NCBI RefSeq assembly: GCF_000711695.1
Contig: NW_013546863.1
Coordinates: forward strand, 1-26,786
From: Tilletiaria anomala UBC 951
Lineage: Eukaryota > Basidiomycota > Exobasidiomycetes > Georgefischeriales > Tilletiariaceae
DNA length: 26,786 nucleotides
Direction of reading: 5' to 3'
Below the pieces are notes generated by a model that did no database searches, was not told the origin of the DNA, and worked only from the letters and a program-made list of their open reading frames with translations. Shown piece by piece: positions 1 to 11,555 of this stretch (positions are counted from its first letter, which is position 1; each line of letters begins with the position of its first letter). A program made the translations under genes and the position numbers.

Positions 1-82
1 TCTATGTGGCTGCCAACCAGGTCAGTTGGTCGTCACTCTCACTGTCAATTGTCTCTCTTGCCTCTCTTTCTTACAGCCTTGA
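1..82 (+). CDS. Possible last exons of a gene entering from the left
   Basis: Bases 2-20 read YVAANQ in one frame and are followed by a GTCAGT donor at 21. A pyrimidine-rich stretch ending in TTACAG stands at 71-76. Joining across this 56-base intron gives a Pro codon and a TGA stop at 80-82. Another phase also stops within a few codons. This would be the very end of a plus-strand gene lying outside the window. Only six or seven residues are visible, so no function can be proposed, and the call rests on splice-like signals alone. Confidence 0.2.
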   Translation, partial: LCGCQPGQLVVTLTVNCLSCLSFLQP

Positions 83-756
83 CTGACAACGTCTCACATA
101 CAACATTCACCTTTCCTTCTTTGAAAGAACCTTATCGTGTAGGCTACTCGACATTGACAGAGGGACGATGTTGGCTTCTTGGCCTTGATCCGCGACTGTC
201 CAGCGAAGTGAATTAATGCGGTACCAGCCCAATCCAAGCCAGAGAATGGATTTGAAATCAAAGAAATAGAATTTCGTGTAAAGTACTCTGCAGAAAGAAG
301 GAGACAAAGTTTGCTCAGATACATATTTTCTACCTGCACTGTCATTTGGCGAGTTGCTTCTGTAAAGCATTCGCCAGACCCGGGACACGATAGTTGTGTA
401 CAGTCATATGTTATCAGATCGGTCACGTGCCGCCGCTGTATCCACGCCAATAGATCATTTATCTTCTGCTCCTCGCCTCTGGTCATTCATTGATGCAAGA
501 CCTCCAGGACATCAGTAGTCACTCAAGGTCCACAGGCGTCCGAGTGTATAATCACACGATCGAGCCAATTACCAAATAAAGAAGGAGAAGAAGAAAAGCG
601 ACTGTCCCGCAGATTGTTCACCTCCCAGGGCATCCGGCTGGCGCTTATGGAAACGTCAAGGAATTGAAGTATATCTCATTTGCGACTCCTTAGGAGATGG
701 GGTATATACATAGACGCGTGACATTCGCCTCTGTCATAGGTGCCGCCTCCTTGTCT
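83..756. other. Intergenic region left of the PXA-domain gene
   Basis: No convincing gene is seen. The open frames here, including 130 codons on the minus strand at 94-486, have no recognisable domain, no splice support and unbiased composition. The region contains the 3' flank of the minus-strand PXA-domain gene. A plus-strand AATAAA occurs at 575-580 but lies far from any plausible plus-strand stop. Confidence 0.5.
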
Positions 757-2852
757 TCATTCTACTGGCTGCTCCTCGTTTGCGAGCAGTGGGGGCTCGA
801 TCACGGCAGCAATCCGCTCGAAGAGCGTGAGCGCCAGGTGCGTGTTCGGCCCGGCTGCCTCGGGGGCACAGAAGGGGGCCAGGATGTTTGTCACGCACTC
901 CAACTGTTGCTCCGGGTCGCGTGAGAGGAGCAGGCCCCGCACGAATGCCGGGGCGCAATACAGCACGCGCTGGCGCAGGCGCATCCAGTTGGCTGCTTGC
1001 TGCGCATCGTCCGGATCAGGAAGCGAAGGCGGTAGGTGCCCATCCGGAAACGCGGCGAAGCGCATATCGCGAAGCGCATGTGCGAGCTGCGGCGTGTCGC
1101 GCAGCGTCGATTTGATGGATCTGCGAATATGCCTGTTTGTAAGTCCGCAAAGCACAGCATCAGCATCGTTCGGCTTGTCTGGACAGCGTGCCTGGCGGCT
1201 CACCTCTCCACCATACTAGACGAGAATGCTGCGACGAGCCGGATCAGCAGCGTGATCGCCTGGCCCATTAGTGTCCGGCTAAGCAACAATGCCTCGACGA
1301 CAAAGGTTAGATAAGCATGCACGAAGGTTCTCTCCTTTGCATCCTCGCTGCGCAGGCAATCGTGGGTTGGCATCCGGCGTGTGCGCTGGGGATAACGTCC
1401 GTTGACCATGTTGCGCATGCTGGTACGCTTCCGCCTTGAACTGTCCGCAGCAGCCGCAAGCACGCCCTCCATCGAGTTATCCCCCATGTCCTCCTCCTCC
1501 CCTTCTGTGATGGGATAACCGTCGGCTTGAACTTCGGCTGCGCTCTCCGTGTCCGCGGCCACCCAAACGCTCCAAGGCCTGCCACCTGGCGTCCTGCTCT
1601 CGAGCATTGCAGTCGTTTCGCTAGCCTGTTGTCTCTCCGCTCGCGCCATTCTTCGCCCACGCAATCCAGATACGGAGATCTCCCCCAGCATATCAAAGTC
1701 GCCCTTCCCTTCGGCGAAGTCTGGAAGCGCGCCAGTTGGTACGTCCGTGTCGAACCCGGGGATATTGGCCTCCAGCTCGAGGCTCCTCAGGTGGCCGGCA
1801 CGCGAGGCGCTGCTTTTGCTGCTCGAAGTGATGAAATTCAGGTCAAAGAAACCAGAGTAGAGGGCGGCAGCATGTGGCACCATCATCACGAAGAGGGCTT
1901 GGAGCAGCGCAAGGAAGCTCTGTACAAGCGAGTTTGGCGTGAACATGGCGGTTTTCGCTTGACCCCGCAGGGCGTCTGTCGCATCAAGGCACTTCGCTCC
2001 CTCAGCCTGCCGACTGTTGCGAACGAGCTTCTGCTTCTCAGTGTCCCAGTCCGCTACTCCAGCGGCGTCAAGCGCCTTGTTCAAGCTTTGTACGATGAAC
2101 CACGGCCTGCTAAGCCTTCCAAGCACAGTCCTGAGCACGCTGACGATGACGTCCCGCACAATAGCGCGCTCCGTGTCCGGCGCCGTGTCCTCAGGTGGCA
2201 GCAACGAGACAAGGAGGGACTCGGTCAGGGTCCGGAGATAGAGCTGCGAGATCTTGCCAAGCACCGTGCCTTGGGGAGCAAGTGCTGGATGGGGGTGGGA
2301 TGCGGCGTGGCACACGGCAAGCTTTTGAACAGGGGTGCTTGCACCATCGGATGAAGGGAGGTATGCAGAGTGAGACCTCTCTTCGGCCTCTCGAAAGCCT
2401 TTGACATGATTACGCAAAATAAGTGGCAGTTCTGTGCAGACAAAGGCCTGCAATTGGCTGCTTGAAGAGGGCTCGTCGTGTGCTTGAAACCGCTGCGTGA
2501 CAGTCCTGAGGACCCGGCCCAATATACGGTGCACTTCACCCAGCAATTGCCGATCCGGAGTAAGTTTGCTGTACCACGGCAGCACGGTATCCCGCATCAG
2601 GAGTGCTAGAAGCATTGCGCTCTCGTGGTCGAGTGCTCGCAGTGCATCCGCCTTGGCATCTTCCCTCGGATCTGGCGACACGAGGAGGTCGAGAGGCAGC
2701 AAGGCGGAGATCGAGTCATCATGCCCAAGAGACGCATGCAGCGTCCGTCGCACAAAAGCGACCTCTGAGCTGGGAGGAGGCCAAAGAGATGCGGACGATG
2801 TCTCTTCACTGCGCACCGATGCGGCACTCCTATCGGTGTTGTTGGCGTCCAT
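757..2852 (-). CDS. PXA-domain protein, sorting-nexin-like (endosomal/membrane traffic)
   Basis: Two exons, 2852-1204 and 1132-757, are joined across a 71-base intron (1133-1203) with a GTGAGC donor, a CTGAT branch-like site and an AAACAG acceptor; the product is 674 residues. The start is the first ATG; the frame is open further upstream only through non-ATG codons. Residues about 70-270 match the PXA (PX-associated) pattern: a hydrophobic helix leading to VLPWYSKL, then YLRTLTESLLVSLLP, and later RLSRPWFIVQSLN. A hydrophobic stretch (LLQALFVMMV) follows. The C-terminal part, including LECVTNILAPFC, resembles the nexin C-terminal domain. No PX lipid-binding domain is seen, so it resembles the fission-yeast Pxa1 type rather than a full sorting nexin. 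PXA proteins act at endosomes, vacuoles and membrane contact sites. The acidic Ser-rich middle looks disordered. It is head to head with the Laa2-like gene. Family call good; exact orthology uncertain. Confidence 0.75.
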
Positions 2853-3359
2853 GCTTGAAGCTAGTGTGCTACGGTCTGTCTTGCATCTTCCATCCCAGGC
2901 AGCGCTGCTCCTGAGTGGCACAGCTCGGCATATCCTAAAAGAGGCGTGTCACCTTGTCGTACTGACGATGCCGTCTGTCTGCAGGATCGCCCGTATTGGA
3001 ATGGGACCTTAAGTCGTTCATACGTTTAGCCTGAATCTGGGTCGGGTCGTTGGGATGATGGCAAGCGAGTTAGACTGTGCATTTTCTATACCCTGTGGTG
3101 TTCGTTGAGCGAGACTTATGCAGCGCGGAACCAACACTACACCCGAGAGGTCCGCAATTCATCACCCCATCGAGAGAGGTCAACCAAGGAGGCTTTGGTT
3201 CGTCATCCATGGGTCGCTAAGCTGACGAGGATTCCTTGCAGATGACCTACTCTCATCCCCTTGTCCTCGTTATCCCTTGCATACGTCGTGAAAAGGGTGA
3301 TCGGGTCGAAAGGGTTCGTCAGTCGGTGCATTCTACATTGTCTACTGTCATACGACGGC
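2853..3359. promoter_or_regulatory. Shared upstream region of two divergent genes
   Basis: The 507 bases between the start codons of the PXA-domain gene (minus) and the Laa2-like gene (plus) must hold both promoters and leaders. No gene is seen inside. Open reading extends upstream of both starts but without ATG codons in frame. I see no clear TATA box or named binding site. Confidence 0.5.
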
Positions 3360-5492
3360 ATGGAGGATCCTTTTGACATCTGGGGTGCTCCGGTCGAGGC
3401 GTCCACGAGCTCCCGTGCTGCTGGGGGGCCTTATGGAGCCATCAATGGCACCAAGCTGGCTGCTGGGAAGCAGACGCGTTCTGCAGAAAATGATTTGTTC
3501 TCTCCTGACACCGCTGGTTGGGGGATCGCATCACCGAACGTAGCTCCAGCGACGCCAAGCACTGCAGACCCACGGCAGACCTTTTCGCGAATCGCAGCCA
3601 TCGCTGACGATGCGCCTTTGCAACCGCCATCAGCCCTTGCAGCGGCAGCAGCACTCAACTCTAGTGATCTGATTACGACACCCCCCTTTAGCTCGGTGCC
3701 AACTGAGAACCTGGTCTCGTCTCCAGATCGGCGGCCAAGTCCGCTCGAGAAAAGCGATCTACAGCTGTCGACGATGACGGCACCGACGACGCCGGACTCG
3801 GAGTTGGCATACTACCACGCCCAAAATCCTGTGGCTCTCGCCCGTGCGAATGCCGCGATACACAAGCAGGTGCCAGACCTCACGCTGCCCCATCCGTTGG
3901 AACCTCCTCCCGCATTCAACCTTGAGCAAAGTCCAGCCCTCCATTCCAAAGATGCTGCCAAGGGTAGCGAGACATGGCCTAGTTTTCCGAAGGAAGAGAA
4001 GGATACGGATGGAGGGTTCGACGACTTTGATGACTTTGATGATGCTCAGGATGGGACTAATGGCGGAGATGCTTCTGGAGCGGTCGCAGATGACTTTGGA
4101 GATTTCGACGACTTTGATTCCGGAGAGGCAGCACAAGCCCAGGCGGCCGAGTCAACGGCACTTCGTGCTGCACCAGCAGCCGCTGCAGTAGCGCAGACTG
4201 AAGCATCGATCAGCTCGGCTCGATCGGCTAGCGCGACTGCCATCCTTGGCCAGCGAGCTCTCGACGTGCGGCCAGGCTCCACGAGTAGCGAGCTGATACC
4301 ACAGCTTCGAGAGCTGTTCGCGGCACCGTTCGAGCCGGATGGAGAACGCTACCCGCTGTATGACGCAGCCGAAGCGCAGCTCAGCAAAGACGGAATTCGG
4401 CAAGTCGGCGGCCTGCGCCAGGTGCTAGTGACAGAGGAACTGTAAGTGAAGCTGCCAGAGTCTCAATTCCTTTGTAGCGTGCTCATCTTCCATTACCATG
4501 ATACAGATGCAAATTGTACGAGACTCTATCCATGATGCCCAGTCTTGCTCCAGTAGGCTGGACACGGTCACGCACAAGACGAGAGCATCTTGTCTCTCTC
4601 GGCGTACCGATCAATTTGGACGAAATTCTGGACGGGGGGCCAGCCGGGGCGGGGCGTAAAGCGCTACCTCCACTCGCTCTTAAGATCGACGGTGCTACGA
4701 AAGATGCGTCAGGGAAAGGGCCTCTATCGGATCCAGGCGGGGAGCGGCCCGGCGGCTCGCTCGCGCCGGGTGCGACGGCCCCCGGGAAAAGCGTAGGAGG
4801 TACACCGAGGAACGGCAGTCCAGGCCCCGGGAAGAAGGCTGAGCGGCGACGAATAGAGCTTGGACTGGGCCCGATGCCGGACGTCAATCTTAAGCGTGCA
4901 GAGGAGGTTGTCGCTCTCTCGGAAGGTGAGGCATGGGGCGATACCGGTGCAATTCTACGCCCTCCTTACACGAACACTTTCGTCCCAACGTTCCCCTGCA
5001 GAACATCTCACTCTACAAGCACTGCCGAATCTACGCAGCCTCTCACAAGAGATCAAGCAGCTCACCACGGGCACTTCATCCTTGCTGACGTATTACCTGA
5101 CGCTCCGAGATGCGCATGCGGCCGATTCGGATACGTACAACGCCATGATCCGTGACCTCGTGGCTGGAGCGACATCAAAGTTCGCCGGCGGGGCGGTCTC
5201 GAGCAGCGGCGCGTCGAGCAAGGGCGGCGACCGGCGGGCGACGTCGATGGTGATTGGAAGCAGCATCAGCGCGAACGAGCCGAATGGTGGTGGAGGCGGG
5301 ACAGCAGGTGGCGTTGTGGGCCTGCGCAAAACCAGCTCCACCAGGAGCAGCAGTGCATTTGTTGGCGGCGGCAGCCTCCGAGGGGGTAGTGGGAGCATCA
5401 AAAGTAACAGTGGCAGTGGCAGTGGAGGCAACACACCCCAACGATCGGCCAGTCCTGCGATAGGCGCAGGAGGCAAGAGCCCACTGCGATGA
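3360..5492 (+). CDS. LAA2: AP-1/clathrin accessory protein, Laa2/aftiphilin-like
   Basis: Three exons (3360-4441, 4507-4925, 5002-5492) have introns of 65 and 76 bases; the frame stays open across both joins, giving 663 residues. The protein begins MEDPFDIWGAP. An acidic segment near residues 220-255 holds FDDFDDFDD and, at 246-249, FGDF inside DDFGDFDDF. FGDF fits the motif bound by the ear domains of AP-1 gamma and GGA, as in aftiphilin. The conserved core is at about 379-400: W-x-R-S-x2-R-R, then LVSLGVPINLDE, preceded by CKLYETL, which is the signature of the yeast Laa2/DUF5102 group. A helical stretch (SLSQEIKQL) follows, then a long Gly/Ser-rich tail. Such proteins help AP-1 and clathrin act at the trans-Golgi network and endosomes. 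Clathrin light chain lies 9 kb downstream. The family call rests on motifs recalled, not on a search. Confidence 0.75.
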
Positions 5493-6306
5493 GAGATTGT
5501 GTAGTGGTAGTGTCCGCGATACCCTTTAATACGCAGGGTTCATAGGGACATGGTCTGATAGCCTGCTGAACCCCTTATGGCCTAATTCGTAGCCAAAGTA
5601 CACTTCCTCCTTTGAGAGGGGCGTGAGGGTGCTCTCACCAACCTTTCATCCTGGTGGATGACGCCATGGCCTATGCTGCTATCCATGTGCGCCACATTCA
5701 AACATCAGACTCCGGCGGAAGCACTTCCTATGCTCCTTCATGCACGATATAAAGGCATGGCTTCGAGCGTGACACCGCTTCCGTCGGATGCTGAGAATCA
5801 TGCGCAAAGAGCGTGTAGGATAAGAGCAAGGGAGATGCGTTGCAAAAAGGTGCTGAAGTCAGAAGGCATTCGGTGAGCCGCGAGATAAGTCTCGCTCGAG
5901 CTGAAGACAGGGAGGGGCATGGGTTACCTTGTGCTGATTGGAGGACGAGACTAATGGGAAGAGACGGAGAGCTGAATGACCCCGAATGGCCCCACTCAAC
6001 AACTCACGGAACTCGGAACACCAAAGCACATTGCTACTTGCGGAAATAGCGGCGACTGCTTTTGTGGCTAGAGCCAGCGGACGCCAAGCGGTGGGTGATA
6101 AGAGAAGGTGCGACCGATCTTTTGAGAGTTTTATAGAGAGCAATTCTCCTTCGCACGCTCGACCTGCCCATTGGCTAGCTTGCCAGCATATGCGACGAAG
6201 GGATCCTGATCCTGCATCGAGAACACCACCCGTAATTGCAAGACTATTCCACGTCCACCGATTTGCTGCACAAAAGAGGAAAAGATAAAGGAAGACCTTC
6301 AGCAAG
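5493..6306. other. Intergenic: 3' flank of Laa2-like gene, promoter of acyl-CoA ligase
   Basis: No gene is supported. An open frame of 160 codons on the minus strand (5859-6341) overlaps the start of the acyl-CoA ligase and has no recognisable domain. A TATA-like TTTATAGA lies near 6127-6135, about 175 bases before the ligase ATG. The leader just before that ATG is purine-rich. I did not find the CCTCGG element typical of some fungal fatty-acid genes. Confidence 0.45.
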
Positions 6307-8575
6307 ATGGCCACCACCCCGCTCGACATGGCGACGTACATACCACCGGACTCCTCTCAGCCCCCCGCCGATTTTGTCCTGCGCCTAACGGTCTCCGCCT
6401 CGATTCCACACCATCGCACGCCGCTTTCTCCTCTGCACTTCCTCCTCCGCGCGGCGCTGATCGTTCCGGACAAGCTTGCGCTCGTGCACCCAGAGAAGGG
6501 CTATCGCTTTACCTACTCACAGTGGGCCGCAAGGACGTTGAGTCTGACGTTCGCGATCAACCGTCTACCTGGCTGGAAGAGGGGTGAGAAGGTTGCGGTG
6601 ATTGCGCCGAATACGCCCCTCATCCTTGAAGCGCACAACGGCATCCTCGCCGCTGGTGGCATCATCGTGCCGATCAAGTGCGTTTGTTTCCATGCGGGCA
6701 CACCAATCCGGGTGCACCATACTGACTGATCTCCACCATTCCTTTCATCTAAAAAACCACAGCATACGAAATACACAGGCCGAAGTCCGCTACGTTCTCT
6801 CGCATGCCGGCGTGCGCGCCATCCTCGTCGACTCGGAATTCGAGCACCTCGTCCCACGCGACCCGCATCTGGACGGCGGCAAGGCGGGAGTGGCGGTGAT
6901 CGTCTCTCACGACACTGGCGGACGCGCGGGGTCCATCGCCGATGCCTATGAGGGATTTTTGGCTGAGGGAAGGCGGTACTGGGAAGAGGTGCAGCGAAAA
7001 GAGCTCGAGGCGGTCAGGAACCTGGTTTTACCTGAGTATGCGGCACGCCGGGACTGGGAGCTGATCGAGGTCACGAGCAACGAGGACGAGGCCTGTGCGC
7101 TGTGTTACACGAGCGGGACGACTGGCAGGCCAAAAGGTGCGTGTCGAATTTTTACCTTTCGACAAGAAGTCTACGGATATAGACCCTGACGCATCTCTTT
7201 CCTACCACTGGTACCCACAGGTGTGCTCACGACCCACAGGGGCAGCTACCTCGCTGCTCTTTCCAATGGTGAGTGTCACTCGATTGATGTTCTAGTGCTT
7301 GATAATTCGGCTTTCTGAATCCCTGAAACTCTTACTTAGCATATGAGTCGAAGATCGACCGGTTTTCCGTCTATCTATGGGTGCTGCCTGCTTTCCACGC
7401 TTGCGGCTGGACATAGTGAGTGGCTGCACTCCTACCCTCTGAGGCACAGACCCATGCTGAAATTCAAACCCATGTTAATAGCGTCTGGGCGATCAACGCA
7501 GCATTTGCAACGCACTACATCCTGCGCAAGGTGGATTATGACGTGATCTGGCACGCGCTTACGCATTCAGGCGTCACGCACTACTGCGGCGCGCCAACTG
7601 TCCAACTTGCGATTGTCCACCACCCGGACGCCAAGAAAGTTAACGTGGACGGAAGAGGCGTCGTACGTGTCGCCGTGGCCGCGAGTGCGCCGACTGCAAG
7701 TCTGCTGGGCAAGATGGAGGCGCTCGGGCTGGAGCCTATTCATGTCTATGGGCTTACGGAAAGTTATGTAAGCCGCTAGACGATAGAGCCTCACGCGCGC
7801 GTGTGAATGTAGCTGATAGCCCTGGTATTCGGCGCGACAGGGACCCCTGGTTCAGCGCTATCCGGACCCAGAGTGGAAGTCGCTCAATGTCGATGAACGA
7901 GCTCGGTTGATGGCGCGCCAGGGTCACGGCTTCCTTGCAGCCGACGAGGCGCGCGTCTTCAAGCGACCTGAAGACTTTGACGGCGACTGGTCCAAGGTGC
8001 ACGGCCCATTGCGGCCGGTCAAGCGCGACGGAAAGGAGCTCGGAGAAATTGCGCTGCGCGGCAACCTTGTCATGCTCGGCTACTTCCAAGACGCCGCGGC
8101 CACCAGCAGGGTCATGAAGGACAATTGGTTCATGACGGGCGACTTGGCCGTGCGCCATCCCGGCGGCGAGGTCGCCATCCTCGACCGCGGCAAAGACCTG
8201 GTCATTTCTGGCGGCGAAAACGTGTCGTCGCTGATGGTCGAGCAGGAGCTGGCTGCGCATCCGGATGTGCTGGAGTGCGCACTCATCGCGCGGCCGCACC
8301 CAAAGTGGTCGGAGTCCGGGCACGCGTTCGTAGTGCTCAACTCGTGCGCACTGCAGCGTGAGGGCGGCTACGCGAACGTCAAGAGCGGCGCCGCTGCCAC
8401 TGCAAGGATGCACGAGAGCTTCAGAGCGCATTGCAAAGCCCGCATGAGCGGCTTCGCTGTGCCGCAGTGGTTTGAGATCGTCGACGAGCTACCGAAGACA
8501 AGCACGGGCAAGGTGCAGAAGAACGTGCTTAGGGAACGCGTCAAGGGCTACGATGACAAGCAGAGCAAGTTGTGA
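6307..8575 (+). CDS. Peroxisomal acyl-CoA ligase (AMP-binding enzyme with PTS1)
   Basis: Six exons (6307-6677, 6763-7136, 7221-7268, 7340-7415, 7482-7767, 7841-8575) are joined by introns of 66-85 bases; every join keeps the frame, giving 629 residues. It belongs to the ANL adenylate-forming family, which activates a carboxylic acid with ATP and passes it to CoA. Visible motifs are the phosphate loop YTSGTTGRPKG (239-249), YGLTESYGP (379-387), TGDL (484-487), DRGKD (500-504) and the C-terminal PKTSTGK with the catalytic lysine at 609. The stretch LPAFHACGWTY followed by LRKVDYDVIW and GAPTVQ resembles fungal and plant acyl-activating enzymes acting on short or medium chains. The last three residues are SKL, a classic type 1 peroxisomal import signal. 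The substrate cannot be read from sequence. The AUH-type hydratase follows on the same strand with 1.1 kb between them, so they are not cotranscribed in any obvious way. Confidence 0.93.
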
Positions 8576-9713
8576 TGCTTACTCTAATACGGAGAGCTTT
8601 GGCACTTCATAGGACTGTATATATTCAAAACGACTTTTCGAAGACAGTATGATGCAGTGGTGAGCTGGGTAAAATCCTCTGGAGACCTGTCAATGAGGTC
8701 TATCGTGTAGAGCTAAATGCGTAAAGCCAACGGAAATGGAGTTGATCCTGTCAACGAGTCATGCTCTCTTGCTGAGTACCACGCTATCGATTTGTAATTG
8801 ACCTTTTGGGAGCACTTTTCCTAGCTTCTCTCTCAGGCCCCCTAGCTCATGTGTCTGGAAATTGCCGACACCTCCTTTGCCAGCAGTTCACCCTTGCTCG
8901 ACTTACCCGCCACTTGCATCATCTTCAGCATCCCAAATGCGAGCATCATCTTTCGCCCATTCGATATTCGCGAACGGAATTTCCGCCTCGCTTCTTCCGG
9001 TCTCTGCGTCTTCGGAATCGCCGTCGCTGTGTGAGGGTTAGTGTGCGTGCCGGTGGCGTGCAACTCGTTTGGAGAGAGAGGAGGGCTTGCCGGCTCGGCC
9101 ATCGTGTTGTTGGCGCCGCCACGACCGATGTCTGTCGTTACATTTCTAAGAATGACTATCTGTACAGTGCAAAAATCCGGTCCTTCAATCTGATTATGCA
9201 CCAAACATCGAACAGCGCCGATGCTAACATATCCGTTGCACAAGAGGATGTGGGAAGTTCAGGTGGCGGTTGAGATACATTCAACTCTCCAAGAGCTTAT
9301 TTTCTGCCTGCCTGTCGAGCTTCAACACGTCAACAAATTGATCCTTCCACTCTCTCTTGGATGACGATGACGATGCGGCTGTATGCTATCAGGTGATCAA
9401 GGCGACGGGTGGGATGTATGTTGAAGCCTCGAGTTCTGTCTTGTACCCTGGACCATCATCCTACATATATATATATGAATCGAAAGAGCGTCTCCGCGGA
9501 ACTCGGGACTCGGAAGAAGCGGCGGGCACTCCACCACATATACCTCACTCCCTCGGCTATTGCCGCAACCGTAAGCTCGCTCCACAAGCTCCTTGGTCTG
9601 CGATAAAGACGCCATCTGTATTCTCTTTTTACACTTGTTACTTCTGACAAGCATATGGTATCTTGCTGCCATCATTGTCAGCTTGCCTTGTGAAGCAGCT
9701 TCTTTTGAAAAAA
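8576..9713. other. Intergenic between acyl-CoA ligase and hydratase; possible small ORF
   Basis: No firm gene is seen. On the minus strand at 8903-9026 there is a 40-codon acidic frame (containing IPFANIEWAKDD) ending in TAA. It is preceded by CTAAC and a CACACAG acceptor-like site and followed by a GTAAGT overlapping the stop. It could be an exon of a tiny gene, but the upstream donor is poor and no homology is recognised. A second minus-strand frame of 133 codons spans 8842-9243. An AT dinucleotide run lies near 9463-9476, and the palindrome TCCGCGGA is at 9493-9500, about 215 bases before the hydratase ATG. Confidence 0.4.
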
Positions 9714-11073
9714 ATGGCGTTCCTATCAGCAAGATCGGCGATGCGGGCCCAAGCTTGTGCGCCTCCAGCACGCGTCTCCGCTTCGACGGCGCTGCATGCT
9801 GGGTTACAGACTGCAACGCAACAACAAGCGCGAGCGTATTCTCAGGTGCAACTTCGGATGCATCCAAGACCGCCACAACTACGTTGCTACGTAAACTGCG
9901 TGCCCCGTGTTTCTGTGCGAGCTTTTTCGGCGCCAGTGCACCCGAACGGAGAGCCGCATGCCGTCCTCAGCTCCGCCTCAGCTGGGGCAGAAGATGATGG
10001 CATTCGCACGCTCACGCTCAACCGCCCAGCAGCAAGGAACGCTATCAGCCGACGCATGCTAGATGAGTTGCTCGAAGCCGTCAAGCAGGTTCGGTTCGAT
10101 CGGTGTGTATCCTAGCTCCATCCAGTTTGTCGGCTTGTGGTAGGACTACTAATTGCCTCACGATTCGCCGCCTCCTGCTTTTCCACAGCCAAGCAAGAGC
10201 GCTCATCATCCGAACGTCCGCTCCCGGCGTTGCCTTCTGCGCCGGTGCAGACCTCAAGGAGCGGAGAAAATTCTCACCCGCACAGGTTGATGTATTTCTT
10301 GCTGACCTCCGTACTGCCTTTTCCGGCATCGAGCGTTTACCGGTTCCGACTATCGCGGCCATCGACGGCCTCGCGATGGGCGGCGGGATGGAGCTGGCGT
10401 TGTGCGCCGACTTGAGAATTGCAAGCGAGGACGTCAAAGGCCTCGGTCTGACAGAGACAAAGTTGGGCATCATCCCAGGGTGCGTTTTTCGATTGAGTTC
10501 GTGTTCCTTTACCACCAGTGGATGCACTCCACGCATGGATGTAGGCTGATACCTTGTCCTGTAATCCCTTGCACCAAACCCCTATTGCATTCGCTGCAGG
10601 GCCGGCGGCACACAGCGAATGACCCGCCTGCTCGGACCATCGCGCACGAAAGACCTAATCTATACCGCGCGACTGCTGACAGCAGCACAAGCGCACAACC
10701 TCGGTCTTGTGGATTATCTCGCGTCAGCCAACAGTGACAACAATAGTGACGACGTGCAGTGTGGATCAGCGTACAACAAGGCGTTGGAGATCGCGCAACA
10801 GATCGCAAAGAATGGACCGCTCGCTGTGCGCGCAGCCAAACTCGCGATCGACAAGGGCCAAGCGATGGACACGTGAGTAAGGCACAGATGGCTTCAATCG
10901 CGCCGCGGCACAGGTTGCTCACGCGCTCTCTTTTATCTCCCTCTCATCACTTCAGAGAGACTGGCCTAGACTTTGAGAGAGCCTGCTACAACACAGTGAT
11001 GCATACCAAGGACAGGCTAGAGGGCCTTAAGGCATTCGCAGAGAAGCGAGCGCCCAAGTACATTGGAGAATAG
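9714..11073 (+). CDS. AUH: Mitochondrial enoyl-CoA hydratase, methylglutaconyl-CoA hydratase (AUH) type
   Basis: Four exons (9714-10102, 10189-10479, 10600-10872, 10956-11073) with introns of 86, 120 and 83 bases give 356 residues. The first roughly 75 residues are rich in Arg, Ala and Ser with almost no acidic residues, as in a mitochondrial presequence. The crotonase fold follows: [11 protein letters not shown], the oxyanion-hole region [11 protein letters not shown], then [15 protein letters not shown] and [17 protein letters not shown]. Both glutamates used for water activation in crotonases are present (in MEL and TET). The C-terminus [12 protein letters not shown] with [10 protein letters not shown] is very close to human AUH, which hydrates 3-methylglutaconyl-CoA in leucine breakdown. 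Length fits a precursor of this family. It converges with eS12 on its 3' side. Assignment to AUH rather than another crotonase rests on the C-terminal match; I am fairly sure. Confidence 0.9.
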
Positions 11074-11555
11074 CACAAGAGATTGTAGAAACGATAAGTT
11101 CAAGAGGATTCGTCTTTTGATCGCATCCACGCATGCAAAGCGTTTAGCCAGCCGCGCGAAAAGTATGCTACAGAAGATGGCGAAGCAATTAGCGGTTCCT
11201 GAAGAGTTCGAGAGCGATGCAAGAAGTAAAAGGTGGTCAACATTTAGCCCTGTGCATCTTGAAAATGCTAGTATGAAGTGCTGGTGCTCGACCTATCCCT
11301 TTATTTTCCACCTTCCACCATATTTGCCTCCGTGTGATGATCAGACAAGTTATAATGATTCCGGTTAAGGGGTTCTCCGCCATGTGACCCTTTGACAGGT
11401 CTCGGTTGAGGGAGTCCTGTTCTGTCATCCTTATATGACCCCGTTCCATTGTCTCCGCCTAGCTGACAACATCTACCCTGAGCAACGAAGCTCCTATCCC
11501 TCCTGATGCATCGATTCGACAGGAGTGCATTGAATCAACAAATTGCGCTAGTTAC
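11074..11555. other. Intergenic between convergent hydratase and eS12 genes
   Basis: The two genes end tail to tail with 482 bases between their stops. The region should hold both 3' ends. Short open frames on both strands (for example 11063-11368 plus) have no supporting features. Confidence 0.5.

Noticed and set aside
1527-2354. 275-codon plus-strand frame opposite the PXA-domain gene
   Set aside because: It is the complement of a real coding exon in GC-rich DNA and has no domain or start context.
5859-6341. 160-codon minus-strand frame over the acyl-CoA ligase start
   Set aside because: No domain, and it overlaps the promoter and first codons of a well-supported gene.
11505-11530. GATTCGA-like tRNA B-box near 11510
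   Set aside because: No matching A box or cloverleaf could be drawn around it.
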